From Rhizomys pruinosus (Eukaryota; Chordata; Mammalia; Rodentia; Spalacidae), in assembly GCA_009823505.1 (NCBI GenBank), contig VZQC01000373.1, forward strand, positions 765,247-829,246: a stretch of 64,000 nt of DNA, given 5' to 3'. This document shows positions 23,262 through 33,627 of the stretch, piece by piece (position 1 is the first letter of the stretch; every line of letters begins with the position of its first letter). The position numbers and the translations under genes were made by a program. Below the pieces are notes generated by a model, which did not search any database, was not told where the DNA came from, and saw only the letters and a list, made by a program, of their open reading frames with translations.

Positions 23262-23618
23262 TGTATTAGTCACTTTTCTGTTGTTGTGATAAAACACCAG
23301 ACCAAGGAACTTATAAAAGGAAGAGTTTATTTGAGCTTATGATTGACGGTTCCAGGGAATTAGAGTCCATTGTGGTGGGAGGCGTGGTGGCTGGATCTGG
23401 AGCAGCAAACCGAGGGTCACATCTCGCAAAGAGTACAGGAAAACAGAGAGAGAGACTGGAGACCATGAGGCTTGTTAAAACTCACTAAGCCTGCCCCCAA
23501 CAACACACTTCCTCTAGCATGGCCACACCCTCCAAGACCTCCAAAAGGAGCACCACCAACTGGAGACAAATGTCTGAATACCTAGAGCCTATGGGGGACA
23601 CTCATCTAAACCACCACA
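23262..23618 (-). mobile_element. MT-like MaLR LTR (3' LTR), complete
   Basis: 357 bp, TG...CA ends. On the minus strand it begins 'tgtggtggtttagatgag' and ends 'gactaataca'. With the internal region and second LTR it forms one element flanked by a perfect 5-bp TSD (ttgcc) at 23257-23261 and 24638-24642, the expected TSD length for MaLR/ERVL. Confidence 0.88.
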
Positions 23619-24487
23619 TTCCACTCCCTGGCCCCCACAGGCCATATAAAATGAAAAATATATTTAGTCCAACCTTAAAAGTCCCCATAGTCTTTACCAG
23701 TTTCAATGCCATTCAAAAGTCCACAGTCCAAAGTCTCTTCTGAGACTCAGGCCAATCTCTTAAACTGTAAGCTCCTGTAAAATCAAAAGACAAATTACAT
23801 ACTCCCAATGTACAGTGGAACTGAATACACATTCCCATTCCAAAAGGGAGGAAGAGAGGGATAGTGAGGAAATACTGGACCAAAACAAGACCAAAAACCA
23901 GCAGGGCAAACGCCAAGCCCTGTAGCTCCACATGCAACTTCTGGGACTTGACTTCCAAAGGGCTTAGATGGCTCAGCTCTTCCACCTTTGCTTGCAACAT
24001 ACATCTCTTTCTTAGGCCGGTACCACTCCCTGTATGCAGCTCTCCTTGGCAAATATCTCACAGGTCTGGCATCTCGAAAGTCTTCTTGGGGTCTCCAAGG
24101 CCCACCAGGCTTCACATTCACAGCTTCAGGCAATGGCCTATCAGGGCCTTCTTTATTCAGGGACACCCCTGCTGTACTCTGCCTGGCCTCTTTGGCTCTC
24201 TGAAACTGTGGAGGAACAACTGATGACCCCTTCACTCTTGCGAACTTCACGCCTCTAAAGCCAGCACCACGTGAATGAAATTGCCGAATCTGGGTGCAAG
24301 TTTGGGACTGACCCTGGCCCATTTCAACCACATTTGCAATTTTTCTCTGCCCTGGACTTGCTGGAGGATTAGCTGGGTGAGGTCTTGCCCTGAAGGTACT
24401 GATTCTTTTGTTTACTTGTAAATCTCGAGGCCTCTCCTTAATTGCTTTAATCTCCTTATGAAAGGGAGCCTCTCCTTCACATGCCTT
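23619..24487 (-). mobile_element. MT-type MaLR internal region
   Basis: Minus-strand internal DNA of an MT MaLR: 'gtttaagagattggcctgag', 'ggactgtggacttttgaatg', and a 'gcatgtggagctacagggc' phrase typical of MT internals. It contains the longest open frame outside L1 (178 codons, 23795-24331, minus). The composition and position are those of known non-coding MaLR internals, and I see no gag- or protease-like motif. Confidence 0.75.
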
Positions 24488-24637
24488 GGCTTGTTAAAAC
24501 TCACTAAGCCTGCCCCCAACAACACGCTTCCTCTAGCATGGCCACACCCTCCAAGACCTCCAAAAACAGCGCCACCAACTGGAGACAAATGTCTGAATAC
24601 CTAGAGCCTATGGGGGACACTCATCCAAACCACCACA
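24488..24637 (-). mobile_element. MT-like MaLR LTR (5' LTR), truncated
   Basis: Homologous to 23471-23618 of the partner LTR and almost identical to it. The roughly 209 bp that should adjoin the internal region are absent. The outer edge and TSD are intact, so the loss happened after, or during, integration. Confidence 0.85.
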
Positions 24638-24642
24638 TTGCC

Positions 24643-25700
24643 ATAACAAGCATTTCAGGCACTATATTGAAGTGGAGTGGCAATAGGGGACAGACTTGCT
24701 GGGTTCCTGCCTTTAAGGGGAATGCTTTTAATTCTTCTCCATTTAGGATGATGTTAGATATGGGTTTGTTGTATTTGGCTTTGATTATGTTAAGGAATAT
24801 TCCCTTCAGTCCAATTCCCTCTAGAACTTTAAACATGAAGGGATGCTGCATCTTGTCAAAGGCTTTTTCTGCATCAAATGAGATGATTATATGATTTTTG
24901 TCCTTCAGTCCATTTATGAGTTTTATGTTATTTATTGATTTATGTATGTTGAACCATCACCACATCTCTGGTATGAATCCAACTTGGTCATGACGGATGA
25001 TCTTTTTGATGTGTGTCTGTATGCAATTTTCAAGTATTTTGTTAAGAATTTTTACATCTATGTTCATTAATGGGCCTATAGTTTTCTTTTTTGGTTGTAT
25101 CTTTGCATGGTTTTGGGATTAGACTGATGCTGGCTTCATAGAAGGAATTTAGGATATGTCCCTCTGTTTGCATCTTTCTGAACAGTTTAAGTAGTAATGG
25201 TTGTAAGAGCTCTTTAAATGTTTCATAGAATTGTGCTGTGAAACCATCTGGGCCTGGGCTTTTTTTTTAGTTGGGAGGTTTTTTTTTTTATTGCATCTTC
25301 AATTTATTCAAGTATTATTGGTCGGTTTAAGCTGCCAATCTCTTCTTGGTTAAGCTTTGTTGATTCCCAGGATTGCAGATATTCTTCCATTTCTCTTAGG
25401 TTTTCAAATTTAGTAGAGTATAGGTTTTTGAAGTATTCTCATATGGTTTTCTGGATCTTTTCTTTGTTGTGATGTTTCCCCTTTCATCATGAATACTATT
25501 GAATTTGAGATGCTCTTTCTTTGTTTTGGTTAACTAGGTTAGAGGTGTGTCTATCTTGTTTATCTTTTCAGAGAACCAGCTTTTGGATTCATTGATTCTT
25601 TGTACTGTTTTCTTTGTTTCTATTTCATTGATTTTTGCTCCGATTTTTGTTATTTCTTCCTGTCTGTTAGGTTTAAGGTTCATTTGTTTTTGTCTCTCAA
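24643..25700 (-). pseudogene. L1 ORF2 fragment, minus strand (part 3)
   Basis: Reverse complement of the ORF2 reverse-transcriptase region, reaching the EN-RT linker. Homology to the plus-strand L1 copy (about 30160-31130) ends at 'tgtctctcaa' (25700). Many stops and frameshifts. The ORFs here are too short to be functional. Confidence 0.85.
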
Positions 25701-25852
25701 GGTGGCCTGCAGGACAACAGCAGGGCACCAAGGTGAGGCAAATCTGCCTGGTGGATCCCTGCCCCTGGAGGGTAGGGAGCACCCATAAAGCCTTCACCTC
25801 AGGTACCAGGGAGCATTGTGGCATGGGTGGAGCGAGACAGGGGGTCAGCTGG
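25701..25852 (+). mobile_element. GC-rich segment, possibly inverted L1 5'UTR
   Basis: 152 bp, clearly GC-richer than its surroundings ('ccctgcccctggagggtag', 'gggtggagcgagacag'). It lies between the end of minus-strand ORF2 homology and the right TSD of that L1 (25853-25867), so it belongs to the same insertion. An L1 5'UTR segment in reversed orientation is the simplest reading, but I have no 5'UTR here to compare it with. Confidence 0.45.
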
Positions 25853-25867
25853 AGAATTTGAACTTTT

Positions 25868-26298
25868 AAAGTGTTTGAATTTTTTAAGACTGTGGGACTG
25901 TGGGTTTTTTTTTTTTTTTTGACTTTTTGTCTTTTTGAGACAGGGTCTCCCAGCTGCTCTGGAACTCACTCTGTAGACCAGGCTGGCCTTGAACTTTCAG
26001 CGATCTGCTTGCCTCTGCCTCCTGAGTGCTAGGATTAAAGTTGTGTGCCACCCTGCCCAGCTCAAAGATGGTTCTTAGCCGCCATGTGGTTGCTGGCTAT
26101 CAAACCTGGGTCCTCTGCAAGAGCAGGCTGTGCTCTTAACCGCCAAGCCATCTCTCCAGCCCCGAGACTGTGGGACTTTTAAAGTTTTAATATTTTATAT
26201 TGTGGTATTAATATTAACATCTATCTTGTGGACAAGAAATGGAAAGGTTGTGGTTTAATATTGATGTATATGTGTGTCAAGTTGACAAGAGGTTAATT
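25868..26298 (+). mobile_element. MaLR internal region, right part
   Basis: Continues the ORR1-like internal DNA split by the L1: 'actgtgggacttttaaagtt' and 'gtgtcaagttgacaagagg', the usual polypurine-like run just before a MaLR 3' LTR. Interrupted by a composite SINE (25900-26164). Confidence 0.7.
25900..26164 (-). mobile_element. Composite B2-head/B1 SINE with one TSD
   Basis: On the minus strand: a B2-type head ('gctggagagatggcttggc', B-box-like 'caggtttgatagc') through 'ggctaagaaccatcttt', then directly a complete B1 ('gctgggcagggtggcacac' to 'gagaccctgtctcaaaaag') and poly-A. A single perfect 13-bp TSD (agactgtgggact; 25887-25899 and 26165-26177) flanks the whole, so it integrated as one unit. 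A second copy with the same junction lies at 60036-60288. Confidence 0.85.
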
Positions 26299-26667
26299 GT
26301 ACTGCAGAGCTTTAGTTGTCAACCTGTCACACATGGGTAAAAGGAACTTTAGATGAGGAATTTCCTTCATTGGACTGGCCAGTAGCTACATCTGTAGGGC
26401 ATTTTCTTGATTGTTGAATGTTGTGGGAGGACCCAGTCCACTATGTATGGTGCCATTCCTGGGCAGGTTATTCTCTACTGTATATATATAAAAAAAACTG
26501 GCTGAGCACCAGCCAAGGGAGCATGCCAGCAAGCGAAGCTCCTTGATGGTCTCTGCTTCAGTTCCTTCCTCCAGGAACTGAGCTGCAACCTGAGAGATGT
26601 GAGATGAAATAAATGTCAACCTCTTAAATTTGGTTTTGGTCAGAGTGTTTTTTCTCAGCTATAGAGA
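26299..26667 (+). mobile_element. ORR1-like MaLR 3' LTR
   Basis: Partner of the LTR at 15965: 'agttgtcaacctgtcacac', 'ggacccagtccactatg', a TATA-like 'actgtatatatataaaa', 'gagatgaaataaatgtc' and 'tttggttttggtcagag' in the same order. It ends close to the start of an oppositely oriented MaLR LTR. Confidence 0.8.
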
Positions 26668-27335
26668 ATGAAAAGGTTTATTTGGACTGCAGGCTACAGT
26701 TCATCATCAAGGGACAATAAGGCATGGACTCAAGGCAAGGACCTGGAGGTGCGCCCTGAGGCATGGAGGAATGCTGCTTGCTGGCTTGTTCAGCTACTGT
26801 TTTTTTTTTTTTTTTGGCATGTGATAACCCTGACATTTCAATATATTTACCAATTTGACATCTGAATCCACTGTTCTTTTTTTTTAATTTTTTTTTATTT
26901 ATTTCTGTACGTGTATGAATGTACTGTCTGCATGCAAGTCTGTGCACCCATATTGTGCAGTGCCGTGGAGGTCAGAAGAGGGTCTCGGATTCCCCTGGAA
27001 CTGGAGTTCTCCTGGAATTGGAGTTTCAGATGGTTCTCGGCCGCCATGTGGGTGCTGGGGATCGAACCCGGGTCCTCTGTAAGAGCAGTCGGCACTCTTA
27101 ACCGCTAGGCCATCTCTCTAGCCCCTCAGCTACTGTTCTTATACAGCTCTAACCCATCTGCCCATCGTGACACTACCAACAGTGAATTGGTTCTCTTTCA
27201 TCAACTGGAAATCAAGAAAATGCTCCACTGGCATGCCCACAGGCCATCCTGACAGAGAAAATTCCTCAGTTAATGTTTCCTCTTCCCAAGTGACTGTAAT
27301 ATTGTAAAGTTGAGAGATAACAACTAGGAAAGTCT
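26668..27335 (-). mobile_element. MaLR LTR (ORR1-type), minus strand, with SINE insert
   Basis: Reads as the reverse complement of an ORR1-type LTR: 'ggtttatttggactgcagg', 'caaggcaaggacctggagg', 'ggaatgctgcttgctggc', then after the SINE 'caagaaaatgctccactgg' and 'agttgagagataacaac'. It lies tail-to-tail with the preceding LTR. Split by the insertion at 26802-27125. Confidence 0.65.
26802..27125 (-). mobile_element. B2 SINE with extra 3' segment and second poly-A
   Basis: A young-type minus-strand B2 (26886-27125) whose A-tail is followed by about 60 bp of unrelated DNA (26816-26876) and then a second poly-A (poly-T at 26801-26815). The 12-bp TSD (tcagctactgtt; 26790-26801 and 27126-27137) encloses everything. 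Pol III read-through past the B2 terminator and retroposition of the longer transcript (3' transduction) explains this. Confidence 0.8.
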
Positions 27336-27640
27336 CTGACACATCATAAGATATGGTAAATGACACATAAGTAAGATGGTATTATTATTCTTATTTGCTA
27401 CATATCAAGTTGACTTTTTCATATTCCTTCCTGTTTTTACTATTTCATCAGCCAAGATGCATCATTAACTGTTAGTAATGTGAAAATCTAGGCATCCCCT
27501 ATGAGGAAGAGTAAGAATTATTGAATACTTACCATACACAACAGATTTCTTTCTATATACTAAATAACAGGTTTTAATAACTTTCTGATATAAGTACTAT
27601 TATACTATTAAGATATTTATAAAGACAAATGAATTGAGTG
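27336..27640. other. No recognised feature
   Basis: AT-rich interval between the MaLR LTR and the L1 5' region. No coding character. Confidence 0.4.
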
Positions 27641-28097
27641 CACAGAGCTTAGACCAGGGATTTCCCAGGACCACCTGAAGCACAGAATATTAGGGCATGG
27701 GCTAAACAGACATAACCTGCCCTCCCCAACTGGAATTGCCAAGGGAGTGTCCAAGTGGATTCTCTGGAGAACCTTCAGAACAGAAAGGGAAGTGTGAGTT
27801 AGACTTCCAATAGAAACCCTAAAACTTAGACAAGTCAACACTCCATAAGCAAGGAGAAAAACAAATCAATCAATCAAACAATCAAACAAACAAACAAACA
27901 AGGAACTCATCTGAAGCAGGCAAGCAAAACAAGCCTTCAACATAGTGAAGAGGCATTTGGGATTCACACTGGAATACAGGTAAAGAGAAACCCACATGCC
28001 AGGGACATGAAGAAGGGACAACATGGGAAAGGTGCAGGATAATTCCACACCAAGCTCTACCAACTTGTGGAGGATTCCTACAGTGGGATCCCCCTGG
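27640..28097 (+). mobile_element. L1 5' region (probable 5'UTR remnant)
   Basis: Continuous with the ORF1 region downstream and less AT-rich than its flank. It contains a (CAAT/CAAA)n expansion at 27866-27901. The 5' boundary is a guess: no monomer repeats, YY1-like site or TSD was identified, so promoter activity cannot be claimed. Confidence 0.5.
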
Positions 28098-29122
28098 GGA
28101 TGACCCAAAACACAGATCTTAAAGGAGCAATTGTGGGCATATTCAAAGAAATAAAAGAATATAAAGAACAAGTCAGAGAACTAAGGAGAGAGAATGAAAA
28201 TCTCAAGAAGGACCTAGAGGGAGAGAATGACAAATACTAGAAAGAAATGGAAACACTGAAAAGATCCCATGTTGAAAAGAAAAGGAAACCAACCAGCATA
28301 GCAAAGAGCTACAGGAAGAGATTGGGGAGCTCCAAAAGGAAGTGGAAATACTAAAGAAATCACAAGATGAAATGAAAAAGGAAATCAAACACTCATCCAA
28401 TCAAGAGGAAAGGAACAGAAAAAGCCTCAGAAGTAGAATGGAGGAAGCAGAACAAAGAATATCAGACCTGGGAGATAACACAGAACAACTAAAACCTCAA
28501 GTAAAGATTATGAAAAATTGAAAATACACAAAAGTGGAACAACCAGGAATTGTGGGACACTATGAAAAGATCAAACCTCTGCAACATAAGAATAAGGGAA
28601 GGAGAAGAATCCCACAAGAATGGTATTGATCAGATCTTCAACAGAATAAAAGATAAAAATTTCCCAAAACTAAAAAAAAGACAAACCAATACAAATACTA
28701 GAAGCACATAGAACTCCAAACAGACAAGATCAGAAAAGAAACTCCCCACGCATATCATAGTTAAAATGCTAGATGCCCAAAACAAAGACAAAATTCTGAA
28801 AGCCACAAGAGAAAAACAACAAGTTACATATAATAAGGGGAAACCTATCAAACTTACAACTGACTTCTCAGTACAAACTCTGAAAGCATGAAGAACATGG
28901 AGCAAAGCATTCCCAGTGTTAAAGGACTATAGATGCCAGCCCAGGTTACTATACCCAGCAAAAATGTCGACTATACTTAAAGGAGAGAGAAAAATCTTCC
29001 ATGACATAAGCAAGATGAAAGAATACATGTCTGGAAAACCAACCCTTCAGAGAATACTTGAAGCAATTCAAAGGACAGAAGAACGATGCAACTATCCCCA
29101 GGCACCTAGAAAGAGAAGTTAA
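28098..29122 (+). pseudogene. L1 ORF1 (RNA-binding chaperone protein), inactivated
   Basis: ORF1p is the L1 RNA-binding nucleic-acid chaperone that coats L1 RNA in cytoplasmic particles. The reading begins at an ATG at 28098 and enters a charged coiled-coil heptad region (about 28110-28500, rich in E, K and L, e.g. 'EQVRELRRENENLKKDLE'). An RRM-like stretch follows, then the conserved C-terminal domain with the hallmark 'CQPRLLYPAK' and 'KIFHD' motifs (28916-29122, open to the normal stop). It is broken by a stop at about 28238, a frameshift near 28285, a stop near 28519 and a stop near 28890. The true start is uncertain because the N-terminal part is short compared with typical rodent ORF1p. 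ORF2 follows after about 33 nt, the usual bicistronic arrangement. Confidence 0.82.
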
Positions 29123-29157
29123 AAGTATAACTGCAGAAGTAGAAACCTAGACCAAAA

Positions 29158-29721
29158 ATGCAAATGTATAATAAGGTGAAAGGAAGCAACACACATCTTT
29201 CAGTTATAGCCTTAAATATTAATGGACTAAACTCCCCAATCAAAGGACACAGATTGGGAGATTGGATTAGGAAACAGAACCCATCAATATGCTGTCTACA
29301 AGAAACACATCTTACCTTCAAGGATAAGCACCACCTTAAGGTGAAAGTATGGAAAAAAATATTCCAAACAAATGGTACCAAAAAGAAAGCAGGTGTTGCT
29401 ATTTTAATATCAGACAAAGTAGATTTCAAAGTAAAAGAAATCAGAAGAGACAAAGAAGGCCGTTACATTTTTATCAAAGGAACAATTGACCGTGAAGATT
29501 TCAAAGTCATGAATATATATGCACCAAACTCTGGTGCACCAAACTTTATAAAGACAATTCTCCAGGATCTCAAGGCACAGATTAACCCCAGTATACTCAT
29601 CGTAGGGGACTTCAATACCCCACCGAGACCTTTGGACAGGTTAACAGGACAAAGAATAAACAGAGAGACATCTGAACTTAATGATATGATACACCAAATG
29701 GACCTCACAGACATCTACTGA
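29158..29721 (+). pseudogene. L1 ORF2 N-terminus: endonuclease domain
   Basis: Open for 187 codons and recognisable as the APE-like endonuclease that nicks target DNA (TTTT/AA-type sites) to prime L1 reverse transcription. Visible motifs are 'LNINGLNSP' (catalytic Asn), 'CCLQETH' (catalytic Glu), 'YAPNSG', and 'IVGDFNTP' (the Asp/Asn pair). A single in-frame stop after 'MDLTDIY' truncates it before the C-terminal SDH motif (which can be read downstream, near 29855). Without the RT this fragment could not retrotranspose alone. The best preserved coding stretch in the window. Confidence 0.88.
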
Positions 29722-31167
29722 ATATTCCACCCTAATACCAGAGAAAACACTTTCTACTCAGCACCCCATGGAACATTCTCCAAAATCGACCACATACTGG
29801 GACACAGAAGAAACCTCCACAAACACAAAAATATTGAAATAATTTCATGCATTCTTTCAGACCACAGCACAATAAAACTCATTATCAACACCAGGATAAG
29901 CTCTCCTATCTTCAAGAACACATGGAGACTAAACAACACACTCCTGAATAATGAATGGGTCAAGGAAGAGATAAAGAATGAAATAAAAGCATTCCTGGAA
30001 CTGAATGACAATGATAATACAACACAACAAAACCTATGGGATACTTTAAAAGCAGTCCTAAGAGGTAAGTTTATACCCTAGGGTGCCTACATTAGAAAAA
30101 CATAAAGAGCACAAGTGGATGACTTAACACTACAGCTAAAAACATTTGAGAGATAATAACAAATGAACCCTAAACACAACAGACAGGAAGTAATAACAAA
30201 AATCAAAGCAGAAATCAAAGAAATAGAAACAAAGAAAACAATAAAAAAATCACTGACTCCAAAAGTTGGTTCTTTGAGAGAATAAACAAGATAGACAGAC
30301 CTCTAGCCCAGTTAACTAAAAGAAAGAAGGAACAACTCCAAATCAATAGAATCTGTGATGAAAGGGGAAACATCACAATAGACAATGAAAAGATCCAGAC
30401 AATCATACCAGAATACTTAAAAATCCTATACTCTACTAAGTTTGAAAACCTAGGAGAAATGGATAAATATCTGAAATCCTGGGTATCTCCAAAGCTCAAT
30501 CAAGAAGAGATTGATAGCTTAAACAGACCCATAATATATGAAGAAATTGAAGATGTAATAAGAAACCTCCCAACTAAAATAGCCCAGACCAGATGGTTTC
30601 ATATCAGAATTCTATAAAACATATCAAAAAAATTACAACCATTATTACTCAAATTGTTCAGAAGAATACAGAGGGAATTCTCCCAAATTCCTTCATGAAG
30701 GCAGCATCACTCTAATACTAAAACCAGGCAAAGATACAAGCAAAAAGGAGAATTATAGACCCATCTCATTAATGAACACAGATGCTAAAATTCTCAATAA
30801 AATAATTGCAAACCTCATACAGACCCACATCAAAAGATCATCCAACTTGACCAAGTTGGATTCACACCAGAGATGCAGGGATGATTCAATATATGAAAAT
30901 CAATAGATATCACAAAACGTTTAAATGGACTGAAAGACAAAAAACCACACGATCTTCTCAATTGATACAGAAAAAGCCTTTGACAAAACCCAGCATTCCT
31001 TCATGCTTAAAGTCCTAGAGGGAATTGGATTGGAGAGATCATTCATCAATGTAATCAAAACCATATACAAGAAACCCACAGTCAATATCATCTTAAATGT
31101 GGAAATAACAGAAGCATTCCCTTTAAAGTTAGGAACTCAGAAAGGCTGATCCCTGTCACTACTCCTT
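29722..31167 (+). pseudogene. L1 ORF2 middle: EN end, linker, N-terminal RT; decayed
   Basis: Continues ORF2 homology through the end of the EN domain (29760-30000), the linker (30030-30300) and the fingers/palm start of the RT. Multiple stops and frameshifts occur, e.g. an in-frame TAG near 30080, indels around 30240 and 30580, and damage at 30660-30720. The equivalent region is found reversed at 24643-25700 and, indel-laden, at 60950-62160. Confidence 0.85.
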
Positions 31168-31602
31168 TTGAGTATAGCGCTTGAAACACTTGCTAGGGCA
31201 ATAAGGCAAGAAAAGGAAATTAAAGGAGTATTAATTGGAAAAGAGGAAGTCAAGCTATCCCTTTTTGCCGATGATATGATTGTTTACTTAAGGGATGATA
31301 AAAACTCTACCAGAAACCTCCTACAAATGATTAAGAGCTTCAGTAAAGTGACAGGATACAAAATTAGCCTAGAAAAATCAGTAGCCTTTCTTTACACCAA
31401 CAATAAGCAACTGAAGAAGGAATACAAGGAGACCTTCCCACTTACAATAGCCTCAAAAACAATAAAATGCCTAGGAAGAAACCTAACCAGAGACACCAAA
31501 GGTCTCTACAAAATAATTTTAAACCCACGAAGAAAGAAATTGAAGAAGACATCAGAAGATGGAAAAACCTCCTATGCTCATGAATTGGGAAAATTAATAT
31601 AG
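31168..31602 (+). pseudogene. L1 ORF2: RT catalytic segment
   Basis: A 144-codon open stretch containing the L1 RT catalytic motif FADDM at 31264-31278 (the two metal-binding aspartates), preceded by 'LARAIRQEKEIKG' and followed by 'KVTGYKISLEKS' and the 'FLYTNN' region. Upstream and downstream frames are broken, so no complete RT is encoded. The apparent start codon is arbitrary. Confidence 0.87.
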
Positions 31603-33030
31603 TAAAAATGTCCATTCTACCCAAACTGTTATACATATTTAATGCAATCCCAATTAAAATCCCCAAGAGTTTCTTCGCAGGATTGGAAAAAAAGTCCTTA
31701 ATTTCATTTGGAAAAGCAAAAGACCCTGAATAGCCAAAGCAACCCTGAGTGAAAAGAACAATACGGGGGGTGGGGGGAATCTCTATACCAGACTTCAAAC
31801 TATACTACAGGGCTTTAGTCATAAAAATAGCTTGGTACTGGCACAAAAACAGACCTGTTGACCAATGGAACAAAACTGAAGTTCCAAACTTGAGCACATA
31901 CAATTTCAGCCAAGAAGACACAGTGGAGGAAAGACAGCATCTTCAGCAAGTGGTGTTGGCAAAACTGGATCACCACTTGTAGAAAAATGAAATTAAACCC
32001 CTAACTCTTGCCCTGTACAAAAGTCAACTCCAGATGGATCAAAGACCTCAACATGATACCCAAAACTCTGAAGACAATAGAAGAAAAAGTTGGCAGCAGC
32101 CTACAAGACATAGACATAAGAAAAGACTTCCTAAATCAGATAGCAGCTGTGCAAGAATGAAGGTCAACAATTGACAAATGGGACCTCATTAAACTCAAAA
32201 GCTTCTGTACATAAAAAGAAACAATCAAGGAAGTGAAGAGAAAACCCACAGAGTGGGAGGAAACCTTCACCACAGGTACATCTGACAAAGCATTGATTTC
32301 CAGAATATATTAATTACTCAAAAAACAAAGAAATAAGAAAACAAATGACCCACTCAAAAGATGGAGCAAAGATCTGAACATAGACTTCACAAGTGAGGAA
32401 TTAGAGATAGCTGAGAGACATTTTAAAAAGTGTTCAATGTCGCTGATAATTTAGGAATGCAAATTAAAACCACTTCAAGATATCATCCCACTCCAATAAG
32501 ACTGGCTAGGATGAAGAAAGCAAATGAAAATGATACCAAGGGCTGGAGAGGTTGTGGGGAAAGGGGAACACTCATCCACTGCTGGTAGGAATGTAAACTT
32601 GTACAGCCACTATGGAATGCAGTGTGAAGAACCCATGGAAGACTTGGAATGAACTTCTCACCTGACCCAGCCATACCACTCCTGGGTATGTACCCACAAG
32701 ACTCATCTTACCACAGAGATATATGGACAGCCATATTTATTGCAGTTCTCTTCACAAATAGCAAGAAGCTGGAACCAACCTAAGTGGTACATCTACACAA
32801 TGGAGTTCTATGCAGTGGCAAAGAAAAATGACATCATGAACTTTGAAGGTAAATGGATGGAGCTAGAAGATATCATGCTGAGTAAAGTAACACAGTCCCA
32901 GAAAAACAAAGGACAAATGGTATCCCTCATCTGTGGATGCTAGTGCCAATTATCTAATTGTATGGCAAATTGAGAAATGTCAATGTGATATAAAAACAAC
33001 TGTGCTCTTTTATTGTGAATCCATGTGGAA
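31603..33030 (+). pseudogene. L1 ORF2 C-terminus, decayed, and ORF2-3'UTR junction
   Basis: Homologous to the thumb and C-terminal (cysteine-rich) part of ORF2, with many stops. Near 32777 it lacks a block present in other copies ('aaatgcccctcaactgaaga' type). ORF2 ends about 32942 ('gtggatgctag'), followed by about 85 bp of 3'UTR ('tattgtgaatcc'), after which homology to other L1s is lost. The 3' end of this L1 is missing or too diverged to see. Confidence 0.8.
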
Positions 33031-33614
33031 TATTGAATACATGAGACCTCTCTTGAATTTCGAAGGATATTTGAGATAATGCAAGAAGTACTGCTTTAAT
33101 CTGTGGACAACAAACAGATTTGTTGCTTTACAAAGCTCTGATAGCTTCAGGAAGACAGAATAGTGATATTTAGGGCTCAACCATCCAGTTTTTGAAGGTT
33201 TCTCTTCAGGAGAGAGGGCAATAATACTTGACAGTTTCAACAAAGTATGAGGCTTATTCTGAAGAGTACCTTTATATCACCTTTGGCTTATTAAGTTTCA
33301 GATGGCTTTTGTTTGTTTTCTCACCTTGCTTCAGGTCTAAAATGAGAGGGTAGTAAGAGCCCATTGAGAGACACAGGGAGGACATCTATAAACATGATAA
33401 AGTACTGCTAATAGACTGTCTCCATGTCACCCCTCCTCTCCTTGGCAAGAGGTACCCTCAGAAGATTGACAATTAGGTCAGGGTTAGAGGGGACTGTTTG
33501 AAGAGAATCTTCAAAAATTATTAATACCTCAGGGGAACAACTTCAAGCATCTTAAACACTCATGAGTTTGATACCTAAGGATATATTCATGTGTTGGCAT
33601 TAATGTTGTATTTC
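33031..33614. other. Unclassified, possibly old L1 3'UTR
   Basis: Continues after the L1 without a clear boundary. No match to the other L1 3'UTR modules in the window that I can see, and no coding potential. Confidence 0.35.
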
Positions 33615-33627
33615 AAAATGTTATCTG

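Noticed and set aside
23795..24331. 178-codon minus-strand ORF
   Set aside because: It lies wholly in the MT-type MaLR internal region, which is non-coding in this class. No protein motif is visible.
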